In this document: positions 43,664 through 51,756 of the stretch, piece after piece
How the letters are laid out: every line of letters begins with the position of its first letter
How positions within the stretch are numbered: position 1 is the first letter of the stretch
Source: Saccharopolyspora indica
GTDB lineage: Bacteria; Actinomycetota; Actinomycetes; Mycobacteriales; Pseudonocardiaceae
DNA: 64,000 bases
Reading direction: 5' to 3'
Assembly: GCF_027853965.1 (NCBI RefSeq)
Contig: NZ_JAQGLB010000001.1
Span: 620,001 to 684,000 of the forward strand
Notes under the pieces: model-generated
Told to the model about the DNA's origin: nothing
Databases searched by the model: none
What the model saw: only the letters and a program-made list of their open reading frames with translations
Translations under genes and position numbers: made by a program

Positions 43664-44211
43664 GCCGCGGCCAGCCGGCGTTCGGCCCGGGCAACGGCTG
43701 CACCGATCACCGGGCGGGCTTTGGTCCAGGTGCGGTGGACTGGATCGTCGGGCTGGTACCGGCTGAGGATCTCGTCCATGCGCTCGTCGTAGGTGAATCG
43801 CTCGCCGGCCGGGCCGGTGGTCAGGTCGGCGGTGACGAGCGCGTCGAGCAGCGGTGAGTCCTGGAACGGGAACTCGGCGAGTTCGTCGGACAGGCCACGC
43901 TCGGCGGCTTCGTATCGTGCTCCAGAATGGTGAGCGACCAGGTTCACGATGACCTCGGGCCAGTGCTGGTCGCGGAGGTAGCGCGCTCCGTCGAGCGGAT
44001 GGAATCGTGTGTGGCCGATCTCGGGTGCGTACCCGAGATCGTGCAGCCACGCGGCCGCGATCAGCGTGTCTTCGTCCTCGGGGGCGACGGCGCGGCGCAG
44101 CTCGTGCGCACGAGCTGCGACGGCTTGGACGTGCTCCCAACGGCGCCCGAGCGGCTTGACCAGGTTCTCGGCGAGTGCGGCGGCTGCAGAGGAATCCGAG
44201 TCCATGTTCAT
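43651..44211 (-). CDS. HD-domain phosphohydrolase
   Basis: 186 residues. Metal-binding pattern: RWEHVQAVAARAHE (first His), AAAWLHDLGYAPE (HD), HPLDGARYL and VAHHSGA. It is similar in size to small HD hydrolases acting on nucleotides or second messengers. ATG 44211 or 44205 could be used. Pairing with a Nudix protein in the same island suggests shared nucleotide metabolism or signalling. Confidence 0.85.
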   Translation of the reverse strand: MNMDSDSSAAAALAENLVKPLGRRWEHVQAVAARAHELRRAVAPEDEDTLIAAAWLHDLGYAPEIGHTRFHPLDGARYLRDQHWPEVIVNLVAHHSGARYEAAERGLSDELAEFPFQDSPLLDALVTADLTTGPAGERFTYDERMDEILSRYQPDDPVHRTWTKARPVIGAAVARAERRLAAAQPR

Positions 44212-44334
44212 CGACGTTACCGAACCTTCTCGTGCGATCGAGCGCTCTAGGGCTCTCCTGGGCTGGTTGTCGACGCGCCCCTGGCCAGCGCCTGGTGACT
44301 GTCCAACTGCTTGTCAATCGGAAGCAAAACACCC

Positions 44335-44367
44335 GTTTCTATGGCACCCCAAACGCTCACGGGGCCT
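44335..44367 (-). repeat. Right arm of 33-bp inverted repeat
   Basis: Reverse complement reads AGGCCCCGTGAGCGTTT then GGGGTGCCATAGAAAC, near-identical to 41246-41278. Confidence 0.8.
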
Positions 44368-44479
44368 GAGCAGCGGAAACGGATCCGATGGCGGGTCCGC
44401 GTGAAATCGGCATCGGGATGGGACGTGCGTTCGCCGTGCGTTCACGTCGTGGACGAATCGGGTGTCTAGGTTGCCGGGC

Positions 44480-45496
44480 ATGAACGACGATCAGGCGGTG
44501 CTCGCGCGCCGGACGGTGTTGGGTGGCGCTCTGGCCGGGGCGGGGCTTCTCGCGCTCGGCGGGACGGCTTCGGCCGCGCGGCCTCGGCGGGTGCTGATTG
44601 CGACGAACGAGCCGTGGGGCACCTACCACGTCAAACCGCTGCTGGCCGAAGCCGACCGGCGCGGCTGGCAGCTGACGCAGCTGGTGCCCGATCGCACCGG
44701 GGTCGCTCCGGACGACCCGGTCCCGGTGGCGGTGCCCGGCGAGGTCTCGCGGGCGGATCTGCTGGTCGTGACGGGTGCGGAGGAGTGGCCCGCGGAGTGC
44801 GCGGCCCGTTTCCGGCGGCTGCCGCTGGCCGCCAGCTCGCTGGCCTACCTCAACCCGAAGGAAGCCGCCCGCGCTCGGTGGCTGCGGCCGCGGTTGCGCG
44901 CGATCACCGCATCGTCCCCGGCGGAAGCCCGCGCTTTCGCGGGCTACCTGGGAACCCGCCGCAAGGTTCGCGTCGTCGGCGCGCCGCAAGCGGACACATT
45001 GCCGACGCGAACTCCGGAACCGGGGCTGGTGCTCGTGCTCACCAGCGTCACCCATCCCGACGGCACCGGGGCGGCCGCGCCCGGCACCGAGCTGCTGCTG
45101 GCGGCGGCGGAGAAGCTGCAGGCCGCAGGCAAGCGCATCCTGGTCGGCCTGCACCCGCGGGAGGACCCGTCGCTGTGGAGCCGCTACGAGATCAGGGACG
45201 TCCCGTCGTTGCAGGCGTCGGCGCGGGCCGAGGCGGCGATCGGGATTCCCGGCACGGTGTTCCCGCTGATCGCCGCGGTGGGCACACCGCTGGTCGGATG
45301 CGTCGACCCGGCGCTGACCGTCCCGGAGCACCTGCTGGCGGTCTGCTCCAGCACCATCACCGACCCGGCGCCCGCGGTGTCCGCAGTGGACGGTGCGGAG
45401 CTGCCCGATGCGGCCGTGCTCGCGGACGCGGTCGGTCCCGTCGGCGGCTCCGCGGCCCGGCTGCTCGACGTCTGGGCGCGGGTCAGCCGAAGGTGA
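44480..45496 (+). CDS. Uncharacterised protein with Tat-type signal
   Basis: 338 residues. The N-terminus has ARRTVLGGALAGAGLLALGG then ASA, a twin-arginine export signal. The mature part opens VLIATNEPWGTYHVKPLLAEADRRGW and has two alpha/beta-like halves, with VLVLTSVTHPDG and ILVGLHPREDPSLW, reminiscent of GT-B or CDP-glycerol-transferase-like folds. I cannot assign an activity. A cofactor-free, exported Rossmann-like protein is unusual. The ribosome site is weak. Converges with and overlaps the MaoC gene end by 14 nt. Confidence 0.72.
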   Translation: MNDDQAVLARRTVLGGALAGAGLLALGGTASAARPRRVLIATNEPWGTYHVKPLLAEADRRGWQLTQLVPDRTGVAPDDPVPVAVPGEVSRADLLVVTGAEEWPAECAARFRRLPLAASSLAYLNPKEAARARWLRPRLRAITASSPAEARAFAGYLGTRRKVRVVGAPQADTLPTRTPEPGLVLVLTSVTHPDGTGAAAPGTELLLAAAEKLQAAGKRILVGLHPREDPSLWSRYEIRDVPSLQASARAEAAIGIPGTVFPLIAAVGTPLVGCVDPALTVPEHLLAVCSSTITDPAPAVSAVDGAELPDAAVLADAVGPVGGSAARLLDVWARVSRR

Positions 45497-46319
45497 TCCG
45501 GGCGGTGGCCATGACCTCCTCCGGCGCGGTGCGCACCGCCATGGCGCCGTCCGGCCCACCGGTGATCAGCACCGGATCACCGGCGAAGACCGGGCGGCGC
45601 AGCCGGTAGTCGACACCGGCGAGCTCGCGACCAGGTGCCCGGTGGCGGGCGAGTTCGGTCATCAGCAGCACCAGCAGCGGGCCGTGCACCACGAGTCCGG
45701 GGTAGGCCTCGACGTCGTGGGCGTAGGGCGCGTCGTAGTGGATGCGGTGCGTGTTGGCGGTCAGCGCGCTGAACTGGAACAGCCGCACGGGATCACCGGT
45801 GAATTCCTGCTGCCACGGTGCGCCGGAGACCGGGAACCCGGTGGGCCGGGCGGCGTCGGGGTTCTTGGCCGCGCTCTCCCCGCTGCGGTAGACGTAGTCC
45901 TGCTCGTCGACGAACCGCAGCTCGCCGTCCTGCCGGTACTCACCGCGGACCGTCACGAACGCCATCTCGCCCGACCGCCCCTGCTTGACCACGACATCGG
46001 CCAGCGACGTGGTGCGTTCGGCAGGCGCGCCCAGGCGCAGGGGAGCGGTGATGGTGAGCCGGCCACCGGCGAACATCCGTCGCCGGTCGGGCAGCGGTGG
46101 CAGGAAGTGGCCGTGCTCGGGGTGCCCGTCCGCGCCGAGCTCGGCGTGCCGCGGCCAGTCCAGGAAGTGCAGCCAGTGCCACAGCGGCGGCAGGACCTCC
46201 TCCGGAGCCGTCGTCCCCAGCGCCGCGGCCAGCGCGCGCGACGGATCGGCGGGCAGCGCGTCGGTCTCGACCAGCGGCTCCGGCCGCCACTCCCGCAGGT
46301 AGGTGTCCAGTCCCGGCAC
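45483..46319 (-). CDS. MaoC-like acyl-CoA hydratase (mesaconyl/3-methylfumaryl-CoA hydratase type)
   Basis: 278 residues, double hot-dog layout: an N-terminal FAS1-like half (PPLWHWLHFLDWPRH, RRMFAGGRLTITAPLRLG) and a C-terminal MaoC half with FQFSALTANTHRIHYDAPYAHDVEAYPGL split across the hydratase Asp/His region. This organisation is seen in mesaconyl-C4-CoA and 3-methylfumaryl-CoA hydratases. GTG 46319 has GAGGAGGAG upstream. Divergent from the PrpD-like gene, with shared operator-like repeats between them. Confidence 0.82.
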   Translation of the reverse strand: MPGLDTYLREWRPEPLVETDALPADPSRALAAALGTTAPEEVLPPLWHWLHFLDWPRHAELGADGHPEHGHFLPPLPDRRRMFAGGRLTITAPLRLGAPAERTTSLADVVVKQGRSGEMAFVTVRGEYRQDGELRFVDEQDYVYRSGESAAKNPDAARPTGFPVSGAPWQQEFTGDPVRLFQFSALTANTHRIHYDAPYAHDVEAYPGLVVHGPLLVLLMTELARHRAPGRELAGVDYRLRRPVFAGDPVLITGGPDGAMAVRTAPEEVMATARITFG

Positions 46320-46338
46320 TGCTCCTCCTCGGTCCGCC

Positions 46339-46354
46339 GATTGGGCCGTACAAA
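46339..46354. promoter_or_regulatory. Operator-like repeat, copy 1
   Basis: GATTGGGCCGTACAAA, 20 nt before the MaoC-like start; 15 of 16 bases match copy 2 at 46443-46458. A plausible site for the GntR/HutC regulator encoded at 48978. Confidence 0.55.
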
Positions 46355-46442
46355 CTTCACGCAAGTCTCGGCCTCGTATGCCGCGCCGTCAACGTGCTCT
46401 CGTTGGGGCAGCCGGTTTCGGAGGGTCCTTGACCGCGCGGCG

Positions 46443-46458
46443 GATTTGGCCGTACAAA
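46443..46458. promoter_or_regulatory. Operator-like repeat, copy 2
   Basis: GATTTGGCCGTACAAA, in direct orientation to copy 1 and 104 bp away, 45 nt before the PrpD-like start. It has TTTG..CAAA symmetry. Confidence 0.55.
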
Positions 46459-46503
46459 GATTGGCGGACAGCTCAGCGGCGCGCGCTGGCGGAAAGGGTT
46501 CCC

Positions 46504-47694
46504 ATGGCATCCATCGCCGAATCCCTCGCGAACTGGGCGGCCGACCTCGAACCGGGCCCCGACGACCTCGCGCTGGCCCACCGCTCGCTGCTCGACACCG
46601 CCGCGGTCACCCTCGCCGCCAGGGACGACCCGCTGACCGGGATCGCCGCCGACCTGCCCGACGCCGCGCGCTGGGCGGCCATCGGCCACGTGCTGGACTT
46701 CGACGACCTGCACGTCGAGTCCACCACCCACATCAGCGTGGTGACCGTGCCGGTGGTGCTGGCCACCGGCGGTGACGCGCGGGCCTACCTGGCCGGGGCC
46801 GGTGTGATGGCCCGCCTGGGCAACGCGCTCGGCTGGTCGCACTACGCCGCGGGCTGGCACGCGACCTGCACGGCCGGAGCCCCGGCCGCCGCCGTCGCCG
46901 CCGGGACAGCGCTGGGACTGTCCGCCGGGCAGCTGGCGACGGCGATGGCGCTCGCCGTCCCCGCCGCCGGCGGCGTGCAGAACGCGTTCGGCACGCACGG
47001 CAAATCGCTGCAGGTCGGTTTCGCCGCGCAGGCCGGGGTGCGCGCCGCGCAGCTGGCGCAGGCCGGGGCCACCGCCGACCCCGGTGCCCTGGACGCCTGG
47101 CTGGAGCTGGTCGGCGGCAGCGGCGAGCTGGACCTGTCCGGGCCCGCCGTGCCGGGCGGCCTCGCGATCAAGGTCTACCCGTGCTGCTACGCGATGCAGC
47201 GGCCGATCGCCGCGCTGCGCGAGATCCGCCACCAGATCCGCGGGCAGGTGCGCGGAGTGCGGGTGCGCACGCCGCAGGCCACCGTCACACCGCTGATCCA
47301 CGACCGCCCCACGACCGGTCTGGAGGGCAAGTTCAGCCTGCCCTACGCGGTGGCGACCGCGTTGCTGGACGACTACCCGGACTTCGCGGCCTTCACCGAC
47401 GCGGCCGTCGGTCGGGCCGCGGCGCAGGAACTGCTGCGCGGAGTGGAGCTCGAAAGCACGCCCGGCGCCGACGGCCTGCTGACCGGCGAGGTCGACATCG
47501 AGGTGACGCACGACGGCCCGCCGCTGCACGTGCGGCTGGCACAACCACCGGGCGCGCCGTCGCGACCGCCGACCGACGCCGAACTGGCCGAGAAGTTCAA
47601 GGCCTGCGGCACCGACGTCCCGGCCCTGCTCGCCGGTGCCGACTGGACGGCGGTCCGGCAACTCCTGCGCAGGACCTTCCCGCGAGCCGACTGA
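46504..47694 (+). CDS. MmgE/PrpD family dehydratase
   Basis: 396 residues of the 2-methylcitrate dehydratase / cis-aconitate decarboxylase superfamily. It shows HVLDFDDLHVESTTHISV, GWSHYAAGWHATCTAG, FGTHGKSLQVGFAAQAGV and KVYPCCYAMQRPI. Somewhat shorter than PrpD (about 480). Neighbours (MaoC-type hydratase, acyl-CoA dehydrogenase) suggest C5-C6 dicarboxylate catabolism such as itaconate or mesaconate, but this is inference. ATG 46504 has GGAAAGGG upstream. Confidence 0.83.
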   Translation: MASIAESLANWAADLEPGPDDLALAHRSLLDTAAVTLAARDDPLTGIAADLPDAARWAAIGHVLDFDDLHVESTTHISVVTVPVVLATGGDARAYLAGAGVMARLGNALGWSHYAAGWHATCTAGAPAAAVAAGTALGLSAGQLATAMALAVPAAGGVQNAFGTHGKSLQVGFAAQAGVRAAQLAQAGATADPGALDAWLELVGGSGELDLSGPAVPGGLAIKVYPCCYAMQRPIAALREIRHQIRGQVRGVRVRTPQATVTPLIHDRPTTGLEGKFSLPYAVATALLDDYPDFAAFTDAAVGRAAAQELLRGVELESTPGADGLLTGEVDIEVTHDGPPLHVRLAQPPGAPSRPPTDAELAEKFKACGTDVPALLAGADWTAVRQLLRRTFPRAD

Positions 47695-47753
47695 ACACCG
47701 ATCCGGATTTCCGCTGGAACAGAGGAGAACCGGGAGACTGGGAGAGCAACGTC

Positions 47754-48920
47754 GTGAGCACAGTGGACATCCTCAGCGCGGACGAGAAGCTCGCCGTGGA
47801 AACGGTGCGGGACTTCATCGACAAGTCCGCGAAACCGGTGGTGCAGGAGCTCGAGCACGCCAACGCCTACCCGGAAGCGCTCATCGAGCAGATGAAGCAG
47901 CTGGGCGTCTTCGGACTGGCCATCCCGGAGGAGTACGGCGGAACACCGGTGTCCACGCCCTGCTACGTGCTGATCGTGGAGGAGCTGGCGCGCGGCTGGA
48001 TGAGCCTGGCCGGTGCGATGGGCGGGCACACCGTGGTGTCCAAGCTGCTGCTGGACTTCGGCACCGAGGAGCAGAAGCGCCGGTACCTGCCGAAGATGGC
48101 CACCGGCGAGATCCGCGCGACGATGGCGCTGACCGAACCCGGCGGCGGCTCGGACCTGCAGGCCATGACCACCACGGCCCGCCGCGACGGCGAGGAGTAC
48201 GTGATCAACGGCGGCAAGACCTGGATCACCAACGCCCGCCGCTCCCAGCTGATCGCGCTGCTGTGCAAGACCGACCCGGACGCCGAACCCGCGCACCGGG
48301 GCATCTCGATCGTGCTGGTCGAGCACGGCCCCGGCCTCACGGTGTCCCGCGACCTGCCCAAGCTCGGCTACAAGGGCGTGGAGAGCTGCGAACTGCACTT
48401 CGACGACCACCGCGCGCCGGTGAGCGCCGTGCTCGGCGGTGCGGAGGGCAAGGGCTTCGCGCAGATGATGAAGGGCCTGGAAACCGGGCGCATCCAGGTC
48501 GCCTCCCGCGCGCTGGGCGTGGGCCGGGCCGCGCTGGAGGACGCGCTGCGCTACGCCCAGGAGCGGGAGAGCTTCGGCAAACCCATCTGGCAGCACCAGT
48601 CGGTGGGCAACTACCTGGCGGAGATGGCCACCAAGCTCACCGCCGCCCGGCAGCTGACCCTGCACGCCGCGCGCGAGTTCGACGCGGGCCGCCGGGTGGA
48701 CATGGAAGCGGGCATGGCCAAGCTGTACGCCTCGGAGGCCGCGATGGAGATCGCGCTCAACGCGGTGCGCATCCACGGCGGATACGGCTACTCCGCGGAG
48801 TTCGACGTGGAGCGCTACTTCCGCGACGCGCCGCTGATGATCGTCGGGGAGGGCACCAACGAGATCCAGCGCAACGTGATCGCCGCCCAGCTGGTCAAGC
48901 GCGGCGGCCTCGACGCGTGA
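47754..48920 (+). CDS. Acyl-CoA dehydrogenase
   Basis: 388 residues, complete fold. FAD/substrate motifs: ATMALTEPGGGSDLQAM and GGKTWITNARRSQLI; catalytic Glu in IVGEGTNEIQRNVIA. The YGYSAEFDVERYFRDA stretch is standard. It introduces an alpha-beta double bond in an acyl-CoA. GTG 47754 is chosen, with GGGAGAG upstream; an in-frame extension exists. Follows the PrpD-like gene by 59 nt, likely the same operon. Confidence 0.9.
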   Translation: MSTVDILSADEKLAVETVRDFIDKSAKPVVQELEHANAYPEALIEQMKQLGVFGLAIPEEYGGTPVSTPCYVLIVEELARGWMSLAGAMGGHTVVSKLLLDFGTEEQKRRYLPKMATGEIRATMALTEPGGGSDLQAMTTTARRDGEEYVINGGKTWITNARRSQLIALLCKTDPDAEPAHRGISIVLVEHGPGLTVSRDLPKLGYKGVESCELHFDDHRAPVSAVLGGAEGKGFAQMMKGLETGRIQVASRALGVGRAALEDALRYAQERESFGKPIWQHQSVGNYLAEMATKLTAARQLTLHAAREFDAGRRVDMEAGMAKLYASEAAMEIALNAVRIHGGYGYSAEFDVERYFRDAPLMIVGEGTNEIQRNVIAAQLVKRGGLDA

Positions 48921-48977
48921 GCCACCTCGCGGCGGGGTTCCGCTACGGTCTGTGGTGAGTACCCGGGAGGTGGTGGC

Positions 48978-49727
48978 GTGGCGGCGCGGACGGACGGCAG
49001 GGAGAGCGCGTACCTGCGCCTGGCGCGGGAGCTGCGGGCGGCGATACTGCAGCACGACTACCCGGAGGGCAAGCGCCTGCCCACCGAGGCCGAGCTCGCC
49101 GAGAGCCACCGGGTCAGCCGCCAGACGGTGCGCCGCGCCTTCCAGGACCTCGTCGCCGAGGGCATGGTCTACCGCATCCCGGGCCGCGGCACCTTCGCCG
49201 CGCCCCGCGAGGAGCAGTACCTGCGCCAGTTCGGTTCCATCGACGACCTGATGGGGCTGTCCATCGACACCACGATGCGGCTGCTCACCCCGCTGCACCG
49301 CAAGGTCGACCTCGACGCCGCCGGGCGGCTGCGGCTGGCCGCCGACCGGGTGCACGTGCTGGAGTTCCTGCGCCTGCACGACGACGTGCCGTTCTGCCTG
49401 ACCACGGTGTTCCTGCCGCCCGAGGTCGGCAAGCTGGTCGAGTCGGTGCCCGAGCTCACCGAGGCCGGCGCCCGCAGCCGGGTGACCATCATCGGGCTGC
49501 TCGACGACCGGCTGAGCGATCCCATCGCCGAAGCCGAGCAGAGCATCACGGTCGGCACCGCGACGCCCGAGATCGCCGAGCACCTCGGCTGCGAACCGCA
49601 CCGCTCGCTGCTGCGCATCGACCGCATGTACCAGTCCACCACCGGACGACCGGTGGAACTCGCGGTCAGCCACTTCCTCCCGGAGCACTACTCCTACCGG
49701 GTGCGCCTGCGCCGCAACGTCCGCTGA
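48978..49727 (+). CDS. GntR family regulator, HutC subfamily
   Basis: 249 residues: N-terminal winged helix (LPTEAELAESHRVSRQTVRRAFQDL split by the wing GMVYRIPGRGTF) and a C-terminal UTRA ligand domain ending LLRIDRMYQSTTGRPVELAV. GTG 48978 has GGGAGG upstream. Probably controls the adjoining hydratase/dehydratase/dehydrogenase genes through the repeated 16-bp sites at 46.34-46.46 kb; the ligand is likely a pathway acid or acyl-CoA. Confidence 0.9.
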   Translation: MAARTDGRESAYLRLARELRAAILQHDYPEGKRLPTEAELAESHRVSRQTVRRAFQDLVAEGMVYRIPGRGTFAAPREEQYLRQFGSIDDLMGLSIDTTMRLLTPLHRKVDLDAAGRLRLAADRVHVLEFLRLHDDVPFCLTTVFLPPEVGKLVESVPELTEAGARSRVTIIGLLDDRLSDPIAEAEQSITVGTATPEIAEHLGCEPHRSLLRIDRMYQSTTGRPVELAVSHFLPEHYSYRVRLRRNVR

Positions 49728-49729
49728 GG

Positions 49730-51049
49730 TCAGCTCGCCGCCGGTATCTCGGTCGGCTCCGCGGGGCGGTCCGGCGACCGCACCGGCAGCATCGCCAGCA
49801 GGCCGACCACCAGGATGAGCACGATGCCGCCCATCCCGGCGCGCTGGCTGCCGAAGAGGGTGATGAAGCCGCTGAAGGCCAGCGGGCCCAGGAAGCTCAC
49901 CGCGCGGCCGGTGGTGGCGTAGAGGCCGAAGACCTCGCCCTCCTTGCCCGGGGTGGCGATGCGCGCCAGGAACGTCCGGCTGGCCGACTGGGTGGGGCCG
50001 AGGAAGATCGCCAGCGTCAGCCCGCACACCCAGAACGCCGCCTTGCCCGGCGGCAGCACCAGCAGCAGCACGCCGACCACCACCAGCCCGAACAGCGCGG
50101 TGACGATGACCGCCTTCGGCCCGAACCGGTCGTCGGCCCGGCCGCCCAGGAACGCGCCGAGCCCGGCCACCAGGTTGGCGGTGATGGCGAAGACCACGAC
50201 CTCGCTGGGGGTGAACCCGAAGGTGCCCGCGGCGATCACCCCGCCGAAGGTGAAGATGGCCGCCAGCCCGTCCCGGTAGATCGCGCTGGCCACCAGGAAC
50301 CCCAGCGTGCGGCGCTCCTCGCGCCACATCCAGGCCAGCCGCTTGCCGAGCACCACGTAGCTGCTCACCAGGGCGTGCCGCAGCGGTTCGCCGGAGGACG
50401 GGGCTTCGGGCACGAAGGCGAACAGCGGCACCGCGAACACCGCGAACCACACCGCCGCGAACAGCGCGACGGCGCGGATGTTCAGGCCGTTGTCCGCGGT
50501 CACGCCGAAGAGCCCGACGTCGGGCTGCACGAAGCCGATCAGCACGATCACCAGTGCGACGAGCCCGCCGAAGTAGCCCATGCCCCAGCCGAACCCGGAG
50601 ATGCGCCCGATCGTCGCCGGTGTCGAGACCTGCAGCAGCATCGCGTTGTAGTTCACCGTGGCGAACTCGGCGAAGACGCTGGCCGCTGCCAGCAGCACCA
50701 GGCCCAGCACCAGGTACGACGGATCGTCCTGGACGAGGAACAGCCCCGCGGTGCAGACGATCACCAGCGCGGTGTGCACCGCCAGCCACAGCTTGCGCCG
50801 CCCGCCGGCGTCGCTGCGCTGCCCGGTCACCGGCGCGACCAGCGCGATGCACACACCGGCGATCGTCAGCGCCACGCCGAGCGCCGTCGAGCCGCTCTCC
50901 GGGTCGACGGCGACGCCCTCGGTCAGGTACACGGTGAACACGAAGGTCAAGATGACGGTGTTGAACGCTGAGGACCCCCAGTCCCACAGCGCCCAGCTGA
51001 ACACCGCTCGCCCGCGCCGATGGACCGTCGGCGGGGCACCCGTTGACAC
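49730..51049 (-). CDS. MFS transporter, UMF1/Atg22-like
   Basis: 439 residues, about 12 helices. The UMF1 hallmark SWALWDWGSSAFNTVILTFVF opens the protein, followed by APVTGQRSDAGGRRK and GFGWGMGYFGGLVAL. Atg22 relatives export amino acids from yeast vacuoles; the bacterial substrate is unknown. The start is uncertain among GTG codons at 51049 and 51055. Convergent with the GntR gene, 2 nt apart. Confidence 0.82.
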   Translation of the reverse strand: MSTGAPPTVHRRGRAVFSWALWDWGSSAFNTVILTFVFTVYLTEGVAVDPESGSTALGVALTIAGVCIALVAPVTGQRSDAGGRRKLWLAVHTALVIVCTAGLFLVQDDPSYLVLGLVLLAAASVFAEFATVNYNAMLLQVSTPATIGRISGFGWGMGYFGGLVALVIVLIGFVQPDVGLFGVTADNGLNIRAVALFAAVWFAVFAVPLFAFVPEAPSSGEPLRHALVSSYVVLGKRLAWMWREERRTLGFLVASAIYRDGLAAIFTFGGVIAAGTFGFTPSEVVVFAITANLVAGLGAFLGGRADDRFGPKAVIVTALFGLVVVGVLLLVLPPGKAAFWVCGLTLAIFLGPTQSASRTFLARIATPGKEGEVFGLYATTGRAVSFLGPLAFSGFITLFGSQRAGMGGIVLILVVGLLAMLPVRSPDRPAEPTEIPAAS

Positions 51050-51342
51050 GCCCACGCCAGGATCACACCAGCCCGTCACCGGTACAGCCACTCGAAGAAG
51101 CCCTTCTGAGCGGTGCCGACCCCCACCGGGGCGAACCCGGGCGCACGCGTCCCGCGAGCCACAGCGCGGTGCTTCCGCAAGAGTTCGCACCGCCGCCCCA
51201 CCTGGCCCACGGGCCACCACCCGGACGGGCCGCGGACCTACGCTGGATCGGTGAATCGCAACACCACGAGCGGTCTGGTGCGTGCTTTCGAGCGCTGTTG
51301 CGCGGGCGTCCCGGACCGATGCGGATTCCGAGGGGGCGGACG

Positions 51343-51756
51343 ATGCGAACCGATGTGGATGCGAACGGAGTTGCCAGCCGCCGAACGCTCGGCGTGCTGT
51401 TCGCCGTCATCACGCTGCTGACGGCCTTGTGCGCCGGGGCGACCACCGCCGCTGCCGCGCAACCGGCACCGGCCGGTGGACCGGACGCGGTGACGGTCCG
51501 GATGGTCGACTTCCGCCTGGAGCAGCCCACGTGGCTGCCGCCGGGCCGCTACACGTTCCGCGCGATCAACGCGGGAGCGGCACCGCACGCGCTGGAGATC
51601 AGCGGACCTGGCGTCGAGAACGCGCGGACACCGACGGTCCGGTCGGGCGATGCCGCCGACCTGACGGTGACCCTGGCACCCGGGGTGTACGACTTCTGGT
51701 GCCCGATCGGCGACCACCGGCAGCTGGGGATGCAGCTCTACGTCAGGGTCGGCTGA
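51343..51756 (+). CDS. Secreted cupredoxin-domain protein
   Basis: 137 residues; signal peptide with LLTALCAGATTAAAA. The plastocyanin-like fold carries type-1 copper ligands: His in APHALEI, then Cys, His and Met in YDFWCPIGDHRQLGM. Probable extracellular electron carrier or copper-binding protein. ATG 51343 has GAGGGGG upstream. Its end overlaps the convergent monooxygenase gene by 14 nt. Confidence 0.87.
   Translation: MRTDVDANGVASRRTLGVLFAVITLLTALCAGATTAAAAQPAPAGGPDAVTVRMVDFRLEQPTWLPPGRYTFRAINAGAAPHALEISGPGVENARTPTVRSGDAADLTVTLAPGVYDFWCPIGDHRQLGMQLYVRVG

Larger units (their letters stand above)
41246..44367. mobile_element. Candidate inserted module bounded by inverted half-palindromes
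   Basis: A 3.1-kb segment enclosed by the 33-bp inverted repeats. The enclosed genes have noticeably more relaxed codon use than the sulfur operon to the left. Contents: 148-aa unknown, CxxC small protein, HTH/PLD-like regulator, Nudix hydrolase, HD hydrolase. No transposase or integrase is present, so mobility is inferred only from the borders and composition. The inverted arms could instead be two independent terminators. Confidence 0.45.

Noticed and set aside
47373..50987. 1204-codon minus-strand open frame
   Set aside because: Antisense to the acyl-CoA dehydrogenase and GntR genes and out of frame with the UMF1 transporter; no domain and shadow composition.
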